A DNA stretch of 64,000 nt from Chrysemys picta bellii. Its lineage: Eukaryota > Chordata > Testudines > Emydidae. The stretch lies in assembly GCF_011386835.1 (NCBI RefSeq), contig NC_088804.1:35699549-35763548 (forward strand). Direction: 5' to 3'. Position numbers and translations under genes: made by a program. Shown here piece after piece: positions 24,015 through 37,349 of this stretch (the stretch's first letter is position 1; every line of letters begins with the position of its first letter). The notes under the pieces are model-generated. The model had not been told where the DNA came from. It saw only the letters and a list, made by a program, of their open reading frames with translations, and did not search any database.

Positions 24015-24260
24015 AAGAAGATTATTTGTATTACTGTAGCACCTAAGAGCCCTGGTCATTGACCAGGACCTTGTTATGCTAGAACATAAAGACAAGAGAT
24101 GGATACAGACAGGCAAGAGAGTACAAGGAAACAATAAGACAATATCGGTTAACATGATCAGCAGTGGTATCAGCACGCCGGCAGCCTCGGTGTTGTCAAG
24201 TGTTTTGTAGGCATCATGGAAAAGGAGAGTTTAAAGAGTGTTTTGAATGAGCAAAATGTG
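24015..24260 (+). repeat. Ancient amniote interspersed repeat
   Basis: Motifs ATTTGTATTACTGTAGCACC, GGACCTTGTTATGCTAGAAC, AGTACAAGGAAACAATAAGA and TGTTTTGTAGGCATCATGG occur in the order seen in a common old repeat of reptile and bird genomes. I cannot name its class with confidence. No coding capacity. Confidence 0.6.
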
Positions 24261-24584
24261 TTAGAAACAATAACTGGAAACAATATTGATTGTACGGCTC
24301 TGTGTCTTGAATCAACACTAATGAGTGATTTCAAGTTAATGGGATAAATTACTTCACAGCTCTGTGCAAAAATTCACTTATCTATAGTTATGGCTAAACA
24401 GTTCTAATGTGGATGCCTAAACTTAGAACAGGAATCCATACTAAGGCAAGTAAATATTACCCTGATTTTCAGCAGTGCTAAGCATCTGCCCCTGCCACGT
24501 AAGGTGGTAAGAACCACAAGTGCTCAGCACCTTTGAATACTGGAGCACTTATCTAAAAACACTTAAATATAGGTTTTCAGTTGG
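24261..24584. other. Intronic DNA, nothing recognised
   Basis: About 320 bp of AT-rich intron with no recognised gene or repeat. Confidence 0.5.
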
Positions 24585-24592
24585 AGTCTATG

Positions 24593-25001
24593 CATAGGCG
24601 TGGGAACTACGGGTGCAGGGGAAGGGGGTTGCTGCAGCACACCCAGGTTTTATGCAGGGCCACTGGCCCCATGCCCAGGCCTCCACTCCCAAGCTGAGGG
24701 CTTGGGTCCTGGCCTCCTGGCTGCTGGTCCACTTCCCGGCCGCTGGCCCTGTGCCCGGGGCCCCACACTCGGGGCTCTGCTGTTGGGGTGCTGGCCCCGC
24801 TCCTTGACCACAGGCCCCTTGCCTGGGGCTCCACTCCTGGCCCCGTGCCTGCCCCCAGCCTTTCCCCTTTACCCCTGTATGGGTCTTGCTCCCCTCGGAA
24901 ACATGTCACTGCTCCCATCCCCAGCTAGGGGGTTTGTTATGGATGGGGTAAGAGGGTTGGCTTTCAGCACCCCCACAATTAAAAGGGTTCCAGCACCACT
25001 G
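24593..25001. mobile_element. hAT MITE, GC-rich
   Basis: 409 bp. Left end CATAGGCGTGGGAACTA, right end GGTTCCAGCACCACTG; the inverted ends share the hAT CA-nnGG...GGAAC pattern imperfectly. The flanks AGTCTATG (24585-24592) and AGTCTGTG (25002-25009) agree at 7 of 8 positions. The interior 24640-24900 is GC-rich with repeated CTGGCC/GGGCC units, which generates open frames on both strands that are not genes. Confidence 0.78.
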
Positions 25002-25078
25002 AGTCTGTGATATTTTGGGGACCACCCAGGCCATTAAGGGGTTCTGTCACCACCTGCCCTGTAGCTTCAGAGTGCCTT

Positions 25079-25364
25079 GGGCTAGGTCTACACTACCCGC
25101 CTGAATCGGCGGGTAGAAATCGACCTCTCGGGGATCGATTTATCGCGTCCCGTCGGGACGCAACAATCGATCCCCGAATCGACGCTCTTACTCCACCAGC
25201 GGAGGTGGGAGTAAGCGCCGTCGACAGAAAGCCGCAGAAGTTGATTTTGCCGCCGTCCTCACAGCGGGGTAAGTCGGCTGCGATACGTCGAATTCAGCTA
25301 CGCTATTCACGTAGCTGAATTTGCGTATCTTAAATCGACTCCCCCCTGTAGTGTAGATATACCC
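25079..25364. mobile_element. Harbinger-like MITE (copy 2)
   Basis: Inverted ends GGGCTAGGTCTACACTAC and GTAGTGTAGATATACCC. CpG-rich interior with ATCGAC/TCGATT steps and a perfect hairpin AATTCAGCTACG...CGTAGCTGAATT at 25291-25321, the same hairpin as in the element at 1.6 kb. Target duplication not clear. Non-autonomous. Confidence 0.72.
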
Positions 25365-28300
25365 TTGGTTTGGTGCAGTGATGGTTCAGATCTCCAGCCT
25401 GCCAAAAAGCATAAGGCCTCATCCTGGCTTCCACTAGCCTAGTTATCCCTTGTAGGGTGACAGTGTCTAATTTAAGTACCCGGGTCTGAAAATTTTGCCC
25501 CAGTCTGATTTGAAAACAAAATAGATGTTGAACGTTTTTTTGAAGATGCAGAAAAAAATATCAGCAGTGTTTGAAATAAAGAGAATGAAATATTCCAGAG
25601 CAGCAGCAGGTGAATTGCAAGAATGTACTTAATAAAACATTGTAAATAAAGGATAAATTTAAAAAAAAGGCTCTAATTCTTAAAGTACTGGTGGTGGGGA
25701 AGGAAATGTGTATCCTTTCATATTTTTCCAAATCCAATAAGAGTCAACGCTGACAATGAAAACATTTGATTTTATTTCCTTTTTGGATGCCTTGCTCAAA
25801 AATCTGCATTAGCTATGCTCTTTGGAAAAATGTCAACATCGGAGAAGCATTTCTGGCACAAAATCATGGAGAACTTGAATTTACATTCCTGTTAAAAGTA
25901 ATGGGCAAACCTCAGGAAGCCTGGTGTTCTGATTAAGCTACGAATGCTTATGGTGATCAGCTTGATGAGTTCTGAAAATGGAACGTCAAATTTCGCAAGA
26001 AGCAGTTTTCTCAGATTTCTGATTCTTTCTGCTGCTTCTGAGGCTCAGACGTTCCAGGAGAGAGAGACTGTAGCATCTGCTACTGCACGAGAACCAGTAG
26101 TGAACCTATATTCTCTTTTGTTTCCACAACACAGGAGAGTAGCTTTAAAATCTAATATAGTCCCCAAAGAGTTACAGTAGGCTCAGACAGCACAACCACA
26201 GCTATCTGGACCCTTCGTCCTCCTTGGTTAGTCCTAGAATGTTGTAAGAGGGAGGCTGTGGACACTTCTTTTGCAGCCACCATCTTCTGCAACTGGTTTT
26301 CTGCTCTCAAAATCCACCAGAAATGCTGGACTGAATTTGGCCAACTGTTTGCCCAAGCACCCCATGATGTGGGGACTTGGCCAAATCTTTCTGAATTATC
26401 TGGATGTCTTGGGCCTGTAGAACTGGGCCTGAAATGTTACAAGGACATGTTTTCTTGTGAGATTTCTGTTCCTTTCTTGTTTCTAGACATACTCCTTTCT
26501 TGGCCAGACATAAACCTGAAGTTCAAGGCATGAGAAAAAAAGAAAATAATACTTAAATAAATGTTTTCTGATTTCAACAGTTGTCTACTTTTGATTTGTG
26601 GTTTGGGATGTTTCATCTTTTCTTCAAAATTGGTCATTATTTATATATATTATAGGATACAGAAAGGATCCATAGATGCATAGGTGCTGCATATGTACTA
26701 CATTTGGTAACCCTACCCTGTTATATATGTCTCTCTGCTGGTAGAAATCTCAGAAGGAAGGAGAACAACAAAATTCAAAGCAAGCATGTACAGCCTGGTG
26801 TAATAAAAACATAATATTGAATGTTATTGAATTTGCTCCTTATAAGGATGAACACAGCTGACTCAATCGATAAAATGTTATAATGAATTATAGTGCAGAG
26901 CCCTGAGAAGAAAAAAATGAATTAGTTCTAACTCTATGCAATCATTTTCAGAACACTTCCTACTTTGGAAAGTCACTAGCAGGATTTGTGCCTGAAACAG
27001 AAGCGTGGTTAACAAATGGTGTTTATGAAAACAAGGAACAAAGAAAGAAAAGCTTCTTGTCACAAACTATAATGTTTGTGTGACTGCAGCTATGGCTGTG
27101 ATCCAAATGTGACTTGGGGCAGCCGTGGGCTGCCCAAATTACCTGCCAGATGATTAGAGTCCATACTTTTGGTGAGGCGGTTGCACTTAGAGCTATCCAT
27201 GCTGTTGTTTCTAGCTTCTGTTGTTTTAATGTCTGATGTGGCTTTACCTACAGTTAAGAAAAGAAAGGAACCTGATTAACTATAGATGGGTATAGAAGCA
27301 CCGTATGTTGTATTATGAAGATGATCAAGGAATAGTATGCAGGCTCTTATTAACAATATTCTCATCTGCAGTTTACAATGCTGATGTTACTGTGTTGTCA
27401 TTTACTATAGAATATTGTTGTATTTTCTTCATCAGGAGAATATGCTATTCACACAAAAAAGCCCATTCCTCATAAAAATGCTGTCATCCCATATAACACA
27501 CTGCTGAGGATGTAATAAAACAGATATCGAAAACAGTCTGAAAAATAAAAGGCCACTGTTATTTTTTTAGACTTTTCCGCTTCTTCATTCAGTCATGCTC
27601 CTTCCTCTCTTGTAGCCCTTGTCCATATCCCACATCTGTGTGCCAACAAAATTCAGGATCACCACTTGATTCAAACTCTCACTAGCAACCTAATGTTTTT
27701 TTAATTAGCCAGGATTGCAGCTGACTTGACTGTCCATTCTGACTGAAGAGTGTAGCGTTCCTGCTGATGATACTGTATATGAATAAAAGGAATCGAGAAC
27801 CAAGAATACTCCCATAAGTACAGAATCACAAGGGCAAATCAGAAAACAAAACACCCGAGGCCTTCCCTATGTGACAATCAGTGATCACAATGACAATGTT
27901 TTGCTTTCATCTTTCTGTTCATACTGTTTACAAGTTATGTGGTGTTTTCTTGGCTCGGTAAAATGGCTGGGACAGTGTCGTAATCTCAGATGCGCCTAGC
28001 TCTTGGTGCTCATCACACTGACAAGAACGTTTCGCTATAAACTCCTACCGCTGACCCTCCCTTGTTCCTTCCAACTGCTCCATCAGCACATCTGTTTAGT
28101 TTATTTGGCTGCCCTGACTAGCCAGTTTATATTTCTGGCCCACTCTAATTCTGTGCTTCCTAGAGAAGCACATGGCTGCAGGGAGAGAATAAGGACAGAA
28201 GCCAACAGCCAAACTCCTTGCTGTATGTTGGATGGGAGCAGGACAAATAGCACAAAACAGGAGAGTCAGGGGAAAATAATTTTATTTCAGTTTTAAAAAA

Positions 28301-31300
28301 TCATAACATAGGGAACTACAAGGGTTTGAGGACAATATTCATTAAGCATCAGTGAAACTTTGGGCATTAAAACAGGGAGGAGATAACTATATTACATGGG
28401 AGGGGAGGGAAACTTGTTATTTTTTTAAACAAAAAATCTTAATTCAGTTTGTAGCCTAACAAAGCAATAAATGTAGAGGTCCTGCTCTGTAACATTATTG
28501 AGCTCCTATTCTGTCTACTTAGGAACAGGATTATTGTCTTCTCAACTGAGAACCCCTTCCTTGGTATCTCTTAATTAAATAACGATCATACCTATACTGT
28601 GCATTTACGATGAGGATTCTGGTGGTTTGGCAGATCCTGTGCTTGTGCACACTAGCCTGCATTCCTAAGGGAATACAATGAGATTAAAATATTTTAATAC
28701 TCTTGGCAACACAAGCCTCTGTGTCCAGATGGTCTGGGCTACACATGTTGACTGTTATTGATGTGTTTCTTCTTGCTCTTGATGATACAAGTGCAGGGAT
28801 ATTATATTCAATTTTTTGGTCTCCCTCCATATGTTACTCTTCCAATTTATTTGTCCACATCAAGTGAAATGAAGTACGAAGCAGCGGGACATACAATTCT
28901 GCTTTAATTACACTGATGGGTTATTTGTCAGTGCTCCATAAAATGATGGATATTTATTCTATGACAAACTAACATTGGTGGTTCTATTTACTTAGTGATT
29001 GCCTCTTGTCAGTCTTTAACAATAGTGTTACGTTGTATGATCCTTTTATTTGGGGTGTGACTGTTATACTAATAAGGAGCTCAGGGTCTAAAGAAGATAG
29101 TCACAAGTGGTCAGTTTTCTAGACATGCTGCTAGGCATTTGGAGAGGAAATACTCTGGAAGATTAGTATTTTATCTGGGCTGGATCTAGGCATTTGCTAT
29201 TGATCCTACTTACTAAAGGGGAAATTGAGAGTCCATAATGTTGTTATATGAATTTTTAGGAAAATTTCTTATGAGAATGTGTATTTTGTTTTAAGGGTAC
29301 CCAGAACATGGACTCAATGCTTACTGATTGAATGATTACCTTATTTACACATAAATAAAGCACCGATACATCAAGGTTCTTCATCACATGCCTAACTTTT
29401 AGCACAGGAGCAGTGCCATTGGGACAGTTTAGTTGGGGCCTAAATGACTTGCTGAAGATGATGTAGTTTGAAATCTGAGATCAGATTCATTAATGGCATA
29501 AGGGGACAACTGACTGTACTGACTTGAATAAAATTGTGTCCATTCACTTCAGCTCTTGATGAAGTGAGCAGCCCTCCAATAAAATAAAGGCTTTCCATGC
29601 TACTACATTTTAAACTGACATTTTAGTTTTCAATAAAGGACTTATATTTGATGTCCCAACAAACCCATTAAGTCAAAAACAGCACTCCAGCCGTATCTGG
29701 TTTTCTGAAGGGCTCTCTTCAAACTTTCTTCTTGTTTAAAATATTGATAGTCACATAAACAATTCCAATAAAATATATTCCGTTTAAACTAAGAGAGTCC
29801 AGGTGAAAAGTCTTGTTAAAACAGTTATGTTTACTTAAAATGTTTCAGAAGAATCAAAGTTGAGCAGTTGGCATCAGACAGTTTGGAATACTAATTGTTA
29901 CAATTAACAATAATTCACCTCCAGTTTTCAATATTTTGTGACAGTAATAAGGAGAAAAGACTATTTAAGTATTTAAGGAATACTTTCTAATCTAGTTACC
30001 ATGGTTACAAGTTTGGTGGGAGATACAGTAGCTCTATGCCAATGATGGAATTAAATTTTCTGCCCAATATTGAAATATCCAGGACCTAATTTCCTGTAGC
30101 TTCATAATAAATCATGTTAATGACCTTAGAGGTAGATCCAAAGAGATATAATCTTGTCCATGCTCTGGAGCTATTCAACAAAGCATATTACAGATTAACT
30201 ATTGTGTTGTTTGTATTAATTTAACCTTCGAATTTAAGGAAATCTTAAACTCTTTTATGGGAAAGAATTTCTAATAGATATGTTGCAACTCTTGCAGTAA
30301 ATTGTTCATGTGAGATAACCACGATAGAGCAAAATGCTAACAATTCCTTTTTAGTTGTTATGCTGTTGGGAGCTAACTTTTTTTACTGTTGATCGGGAGT
30401 TCACCTCCAGTTCTAACCTCCCAAAAGTTTGGATTCAGGATTTCAGTTTGGGCCCATCTCTCTGCTGTTTGTGAAATTGCCTCCCATAAACCTATTTAAA
30501 GTAATATCTTCCTTTAGGTGGGATTGTGAGAGGCAAAAGGAGCTACTCTGTGATCCATATGTATAGCTAGTCTGAAATATAACAAGCATGAGAGGCCAGA
30601 TTTGAAGTGCATTGAAGTCAATGGAAAGGCTCCCGTTGATTTCAGTGGGCTTTCTATCTGGCCCATGGTGAGACCGTACTAACACACTTTTATATCCATG
30701 TAACTATCTAATAGAAATGGACTGACCCAGCATGGTCGAAGACTTGATCTTGTTGTTGCCCAATCATCTCCACAATCTTCATCCATCCCATTTCCTGCTA
30801 CACCATTTCTGGGTTTCCACCCCTCTAAACAATTCTTCAGCAGTAACTATTCATGATTTAAAGTAAGCTTGACTGAATGGTGCTTTAGAAGAAAACTAAC
30901 TTATCCCCACATATCTATAAGCCAAATCATGTTGGCACTCTGAGCACTTATTTTGGTGACAGGTTTTGTTAAGGCAGGTAGAGAGGAAGACAGTATATGT
31001 GGACTGGCCCTAAGACAGTCATTTTCATTAGCTATGACTTGTTAAATTGATATTAAGGAAAGGTGACTGGTAGGTTATTTCTAAAAGAAAGAGAATGATG
31101 TATATTGCATATGTGTCATCTAAAAAGTAATGTAAATATCAATGATTCAGGATCTGATGGATTTTTTTTTTCCTTCTGACTGACCGCCAACTTCTTTTAA
31201 TCATAAGTAATTAATGGTGACTTTTTTTATAACCGTATATTAAAGAGGGAAAATTTGTTCATGAGTTGAACAAGACTAAATATGTGAGCATAATTAACTG

Positions 31301-31444
31301 AAGGGGAAAAAATAATTCCTTTAATAGCTTGTTAAAATGTGGAAATTGATCTAACGCAGAGAGATTCCATATGTAGAACAACATATCTGCGCATTTGGAT
31401 TCCTTACATTCATTAATCAGAGTGCAATGCTACTTTCTGCAGAT
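25365..31444. other. Long intronic stretch, no gene recognised
   Basis: Six kb of AT-rich intron with only short open frames. Faint old repeat traces (for example 29420-29480, possibly reverse MIR) are too diverged to place. A CATTGAAGTCAATGG-type palindrome at 30608-30650 is listed separately. Confidence 0.5.
30598..30662. repeat. Short palindromic amniote repeat (ATTGAAGTCAATGG type)
   Basis: GCATTGAAGTCAATGGAAAG is followed by CTCCCGTTGATTTCAGTGGG, the inverted half, and then TCTGGCCC. The same design recurs at 35.4, 60.5 and 60.7 kb. Confidence 0.6.
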
Positions 31445-31580
31445 ACCTAATTGAGAGTCCCGGGTTCTACTCCTAGATGTGCCACTGATTTGTTATGTCA
31501 TCTTAAAAAAGTTACTATAATTCATGCTTCATTTTCCACAGTTGTAAAATAGGGCACATTACCTACCTTGGTATATACAG
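31445..31580 (+). repeat. MIR-like SINE
   Basis: The order GAGTCCCGGGTTCTACTCCT, ATGTGCCACTGATTTGTTAT, then TTCCACAGTTGTAAAATAGGG follows the MIR consensus from B-box region to 3' end on the plus strand. Confidence 0.72.
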
Positions 31581-31610
31581 ATAAACTACATTTGGTCTGG
31601 CTTCTGATTA

Positions 31611-32101
31611 GAGCAGGCGGGGAAATTTCTATCAGAATGATTATTTTTTTTAAATGAAAAATGCCCTTTCCATAAAATCAAAATTTTCTGTGGGAAAACT
31701 TCAAGTTTGCCTTTTTTGGCCAAGGAGCCAGGGTCAGGCTGGGGAGGAGGCAGGGAGGATGAGTGCCCTGGCTGTCTGCCAACTCAGCTGTCCTGCAGTG
31801 AGGTAGCCAGGTTGGGGATAAGGTGGGGAGGCCAATGGAAGGGGCCCGGTAGCCCACCTGGAGGTTCTTGTCAATTTCATTTTCTGCATGCAGGGAAAAG
31901 GTGAAATTGACAACAGCCTTCCAGGTGGTCAGACAGTGAGCTGAAAAATACTGTTCTGGTTCTCCCAAAATGGAATCTTTTTAAATTTCTGTCCCATGGA
32001 GAATTTCAAAGGTTTTACTTTTCATCTTGAATTGTGGTGAATTTTTTCCCCAAACCTTGACATTTTCCATGGAAAGAAATTCAATTTTCAGGCCAGCCCT
32101 A
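31611..32101. mobile_element. Probable MITE with imperfect inverted ends
   Basis: Left end AGAGCAGGCGGGGAAATTT and right end, inverted, AGGGCTGGCCTGAAAATTG match at about two thirds of positions. Both halves are rich in AAATTTTC/GAAAATTT motifs, and the middle (31720-31860) is GC-rich. This resembles a known amniote MITE ending in AGGGCTGG. Target duplication not established. Confidence 0.5.
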
Positions 32102-32581
32102 ATTCTCATCTCCTTTGAGCAGTTATAAACCCAGAATAACTTCAGTGAAGTCAATGCGGTTACTCTAGGTTTGCACTGATGTAACGGAGAGCTGAATTTG
32201 ACTTTTTAAATCTAATTATTTAAAAGAATATTCAATTGAAGAATCTCATTTATTGGTATTTTTAAGGATTGATTTTTTGCTTCATTTTTATTGCAAAACG
32301 TTACATTGTTGTAAATATAGCGCTAAGTAAGGTTGTCATGTCACACTCTAGTGACCAGAGGATAAGAATTTGCTAATGCTGGCTATTTATTTTAACTCCA
32401 GTGTCAAAGATGACCTTTGCTTTGGTGCTTACGTTCCTGAGTTCAATCACTCCTCATGACCTATAATAGACTACCATTTGTAAAGCTCCCCTAGGTCGAG
32501 ATTTGAACTTCTGCAAGCTTCAGATGGTTAGACTGAACATTCGTGATGGGAGCAGTTTGTAACACACTTGTCAAGTATATT

Positions 32582-33478
32582 TCATAGATTCTAAGGTGAG
32601 AGAAGAGCATTGCGATCTTCTAATCTGACCTGCTGCATAATGGAAGTCACAAGACTTCCATGAATTAATTCCATTTGAAGTATAGCATATCTTCAGGAGA
32701 AATATCCAGTCTTGATTTTAAAATGTCCAGTGATAGAGAATCCAACACAACCTTTGGTAAGCTGTTCCAGTGGTTAATTACTCTCGCAGTTAAAAACTTG
32801 TGCCTTATTTCAAGTCTGAATGTAGCTAGCTTCAGCTACCAGCCATTAGATCATGTTGTATCTTTTGTCTGCTAGATTGAAGAGCTCTCTGTTACCAATT
32901 TTCTGTTCCCCAGGTAGGTACTTTTAGATTGTGATCAAGTCACTCCTTAGCCTTCCCTTTGTTAAACTAAACAGAGTCAAGGAGCTCAATCACTATAAGG
33001 CACGCTTTCTAATCTGTTAATCATTCTTGCAGCTCTTCTCTGAACCCTCTCCAATTTTGCAACATCCTTCTTGAATTGTGGAACCCAAAACTGGACACAG
33101 TATTTCAGTAGCAGTCACACCAGTGCCAGGTACAGAGGTACTATAACCTCTCTATTCCTCCTCAATATTCCTGTTGCTTCTCATTAGCACTTTTGGTCAT
33201 AGAATCACACTGGGAGCTTATGGTCAGCTGATTATCCATCATGAACCCCAAGTCTTTTTCAGAAGCACTGCTTTTCAGGATCGAGTCCCCTGTCTTGTCA
33301 GTGTGGCATGCATTCTTTGTTCCTAGAGGTGTGGCTTTATATTTGGCCATATTAAAACACACATTGTTTGCTTTCACCTAGCTTGCCAAGCAATCCATAT
33401 CACTCTGCGTCCGTGATCTGTCATCTTCGCTACGTACCACTCCCCAATCTTTGTGTTATCCACAAACTTTATCAGTGT
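32582..33478 (-). mobile_element. Old CR1 LINE 3' fragment
   Basis: Minus-strand CR1 of an older subfamily. The order of motifs matches the younger copies (TCATAGATTCTAAGG tail, CTCTCCAATTTTGCAACATC, AAACTGGACACAGTATTTCA, ATCCACAAACTTTATCAGTG), but with many substitutions and indels and no continuous frame beyond about 70 codons. It covers the C-terminal third of ORF2 and the 3' UTR. Confidence 0.85.
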
Positions 33479-36400
33479 TGTGTCTCTCTGGTAGCTGAAA
33501 TTAAGGATATAATATTGCTGCTAACTAAGGCAGTTAATCCTTGAGCTCAGTGGTCTAGGCCAGTGCTTTTGGTGCTTAAAGTCTGCAGTTCTTTCCTCTC
33601 TGGCAACCCATTGTCAGTTGATTGGGGAAACTTCTGTGGACATACTCACCCAGAGGTCATAGCTGGGGTAAGCAATGGTTAAGGAAGGCCATGATTACAT
33701 TATAGAAGGATGTGAATACCAAGCAGAGGAAGGGATTATTTAGAATAATGAAAGGTGATATAACAGAGAGTAATGGGACAAAATTAAGAGAGACAAAATA
33801 AAAGCTGAATATCTCCTCACAGTAAGTTGTATTGGACTGTGGAAGAGTCGCCCCACTTGGGACATTTAAAACTAGAGTGGACAAAGACACTAGTAAACTT
33901 GCAATAGGGAATCATGCTACACTGATAGTAAGATGGTCTGCGTGATCTAATATGGTTTTATTTTTCATCTCGGGGTTCATCCAGGGTTCTTTGACTTGCA
34001 TCATATCAGTGTTCACTCTTAGTCTTGCCCTCATGTGAAAGACATTTTCTTTCCCTTCTTTATTTTATAGCGTTGTGTGATAATCTGATCAAGGGATGGA
34101 TGTACAGTATGATTCTAACCTCCATGCTGTCTGTTGCGGTTCTCTTTCATAAGCATTTTAAAAAAAATTTTTTCAACAACTTTCTCAGTCTCTTCCAGCT
34201 GGCCACAAAGGGCCAGGTTCTCTTATCTTTCTCATTTATTATTACATTCTCATTAATCACCTGTGCCACACAGTTTGCAACCTTAGCCATGAAAATCTCT
34301 CTCAAGTGTTCTCTTTAGGCTTTGCCACATGGAAGGGAAATGATCTTGGTGCCTTTCAGACCAGGATGTAAAAATGTAATGAGAGAGGGAAGCTCCGCTT
34401 ACCTTCAATGTATTTAATAACCCTAAGGGTCTCTTTCAGCATGTTTAACAATGCGCTGAAATGACATCAACATCAATGTGCTGTATAATATCTTCCAGAG
34501 TCAGATACCGAGCAGCTGTCCATCATACGTAAGCAATATTTCAGTGTCATTATTGAACTGTGTTCAAGCATGTTGCTGCTTAAGCATGAAGAAAAGAGTT
34601 AGGAATTTCATCTAGGTTGCAGGGTGCTTTAGCCTGGATTAGTAAAAGGGCTGACTGATTTACACTTCTTCTAAAGGGTGGTGGTTTATTGCCATAGTTG
34701 GAGTAATAGGAACATTGAATATAATGGACCACCACATTTTCAAGTTTGTCTACAACACAATAGGATTATGTCAGTTAAAATAACTAATATATGTGGCATA
34801 TCATCCAATCAGATTGCAACATATTTAATCTAAACTACAGCTTCCTTTTATTATATTTCTGCCACACTGCTGGTTTTCTTCTCCACTCTACCTAGTATCT
34901 CCTCCAACTGAATGCATAGGACTCTTTTAGAGATATTTACTGCTTTTAGTAGAACTCCCACTGGTATGGATATTTTCACAGCACAGGTGTTCTTACTTGA
35001 CTTTTATGTCCACAATTATCAACTTACATTGCTGCTCCTTTAGATTTAGAATAAACAGTTCACCATCAATGACTGCATTTCCTCTCATCATCCACTTGCC
35101 TTTCTCTCTCATCCTTCTGCATAACAAATGAATAGCATGGACTTGAAAAACAAGTGGAACAGGACCAACATTTATAGAAAAATTCATATTTTGGAGATGC
35201 AAAGCTGCATGAAATGAATTGGGGGGGGGAAAAATTGCACAGATTTTCCAAAACATTATTTCACCAATTTCACTCCGCACTAGTTGTGCTCCAACAAAGC
35301 TTCTAAGCATATGTTTAAAATTAAGCACACACTTCTGTCCCATTAATGTCAGTCAGATGAGGCTATGCTTTGCTGACTCAGTGCCCAAGGACCTGATCCA
35401 AAGCCTACTGAAGCCAATGGAAAAAATCCTATTGAGTTCAATTTGCTTTCGATCAGGCCCAACTGCTTGGATGTTGTAGTAGGAGCAGAATGTAATTTGG
35501 GTTGCTAACTTGAAGCAAGTGTGAAATACACTTGATGTGTACATAGCTGGTTTTTTTGTTTTTTCTTTTTCTTCGAGCAAAATTTTTGAAAGTACATCTG
35601 GCAAAAATGGGCTTTTCATCTAGCCTCAAATTTACCTAGTTTCACTAGATGAGTTTTTTTTTTCATTGCTTCAGAAGTTTTGCCTTTCATTTTTGTAACA
35701 CATGCAAGAAACTATTAAGCTTACATTTTCAATTGAGCTTTCTCAGTACTTGCCAGAGACTTGAATGGATTTTGATAATAAAAATCTGCACAGCGATGAA
35801 GTCCAGAAATTGAAAGCAGTAGCGATCCTTATAATCCAATAACATGTCATAATATTTTTTTTACTTATTAGAATTGAAAGAATTGAGGAAGTATGGATAC
35901 AACTAAGAGGAAAATTAAAGTCAGTGGCTTTACTATTTTGAGGGGAGGTTCATGTTTAAACCTGATTAAGGATATAATAGAAAAAAATATTTTAGTTTAA
36001 TAGTAATTCCTTAACTCATTTTATTTTCCATAAGGCAAAGCAAAATACATCAAAATTACCAGAGGAATTATTGCTTGATTAAATTCAAAGTACCAGTGAT
36101 AATCTTTTCAGAGAATAGTATGTGCAATAGGGGAACTCACCCTTCATATAAAGAAAAAGTATAAAGATCTATGTGAATTTTATAAATAATAAAAATTAAT
36201 GAACAATACAGCACATGCTGAAATTGAGTAAATATGAAAACATCATAAATCAACATCCAATATTACTGTGTTGTTGAGGTTTGTTAAATTTGAGTTTGCT
36301 AAGGGTCACTGGAACTTGAAAATTAATTTTAATAAATAGAATCTATTCATGTCTGAATTCATTTTGGGCTGTTTACAAAAGCATCCAGTTATACGATTGA

Positions 36401-37349
36401 ATTCCGTTAACTTAAATTAATGTTTTGAAAGGAGTGGAACACAATAGTGAGACACAAAACCCACTAAATAGTATTATCTGTTATTGCGAAACCTTAAGAA
36501 GCAAGCACATTATTTCCTGTAGGGAAGAAGTTAAAGATGTATACAAACTGATGATGGGCGCTCTTATTAAGCAGGGAAAAATAGTTGTTTTTTTTCCAAG
36601 GTTCTTTAAAGGTTGGCATTTCAAAGACTGCAGATAAAAGGACTCACATTCAGTTAACAACCACCTAATGAAAGTTCTGCACATTTTAGTTGCTGAGTAT
36701 GTGCTGATCTTTTATCTTGTTGACATGAACATATGCTTGGATAACATTTAGTTATGTCCATAACCTTCCCCATCATAAACCTTTATTCTGTGTCTACTCC
36801 AGACAGAGTTTGTGCTATCAGATGGAGACCTTGTATACTGCTCTGATTCATGCTCCAGTACAATAGTCACTTTTTACAATGCAGAGAAAAAGAGCAAACG
36901 ATTTTTTTCCCTCACAAAAGAGCAATTTTCTAAAATTCTTATTTGACTGTCAGAGTTAATTCTATTTTATGATAGGGCTGATTTTTTCCTATCAGGGTTT
37001 TAAATCAAGAGCTGGAGGCAAACTACATCTAAATTGCCGTTTTTTTGTTCTTGATCCTCTTGGGGAATGACTCCCTGTTGATTGTGTAATGAACTATGTA
37101 GACCCATATACAGTAACAGTATTTTGAAAAGGAGGAAGAGCCGTGATGCAGAGCTGGGGGAATTATTTCAAAGCACGTAATTTATCAGAGGAGCTTAGCT
37201 TCGTTTTCTGAAAATATATTGTGAACATACTTCGATTTTTACAACTTTGTTGTTTATACTTAGTCAACAAACATTTTACACAAACATTTGACTTTAGGAA
37301 TGTTTTCAACAATTTATCATTCATGGTGTGCTATTGATCACCTTTGTTG
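33479..37349. other. Intronic DNA, no gene recognised
   Basis: AT-rich intron. Contains one ATTGAAGTCAATGG-type palindrome (35390-35462) and scattered A/T runs. Open frames are short and unsupported. Confidence 0.5.
35390..35462. repeat. Short palindromic amniote repeat (ATTGAAGTCAATGG type)
   Basis: CCTACTGAAGCCAATGG is followed by ATCCTATTGAGTTCAATTTG and GATCAGGCCCA, the same half-site order as the copies at 30.6 and 60.5 kb, with more changes. Confidence 0.5.

Noticed and set aside
24015..24260. Host exon candidate
   Set aside because: Matches the motif order of an old dispersed amniote repeat and has no splice-flanked open frame.
24600..25010. 136-codon Gly/Pro/Leu-rich open frame
   Set aside because: It coincides with a hAT MITE defined by its flanks; both strands are open because of GC richness.
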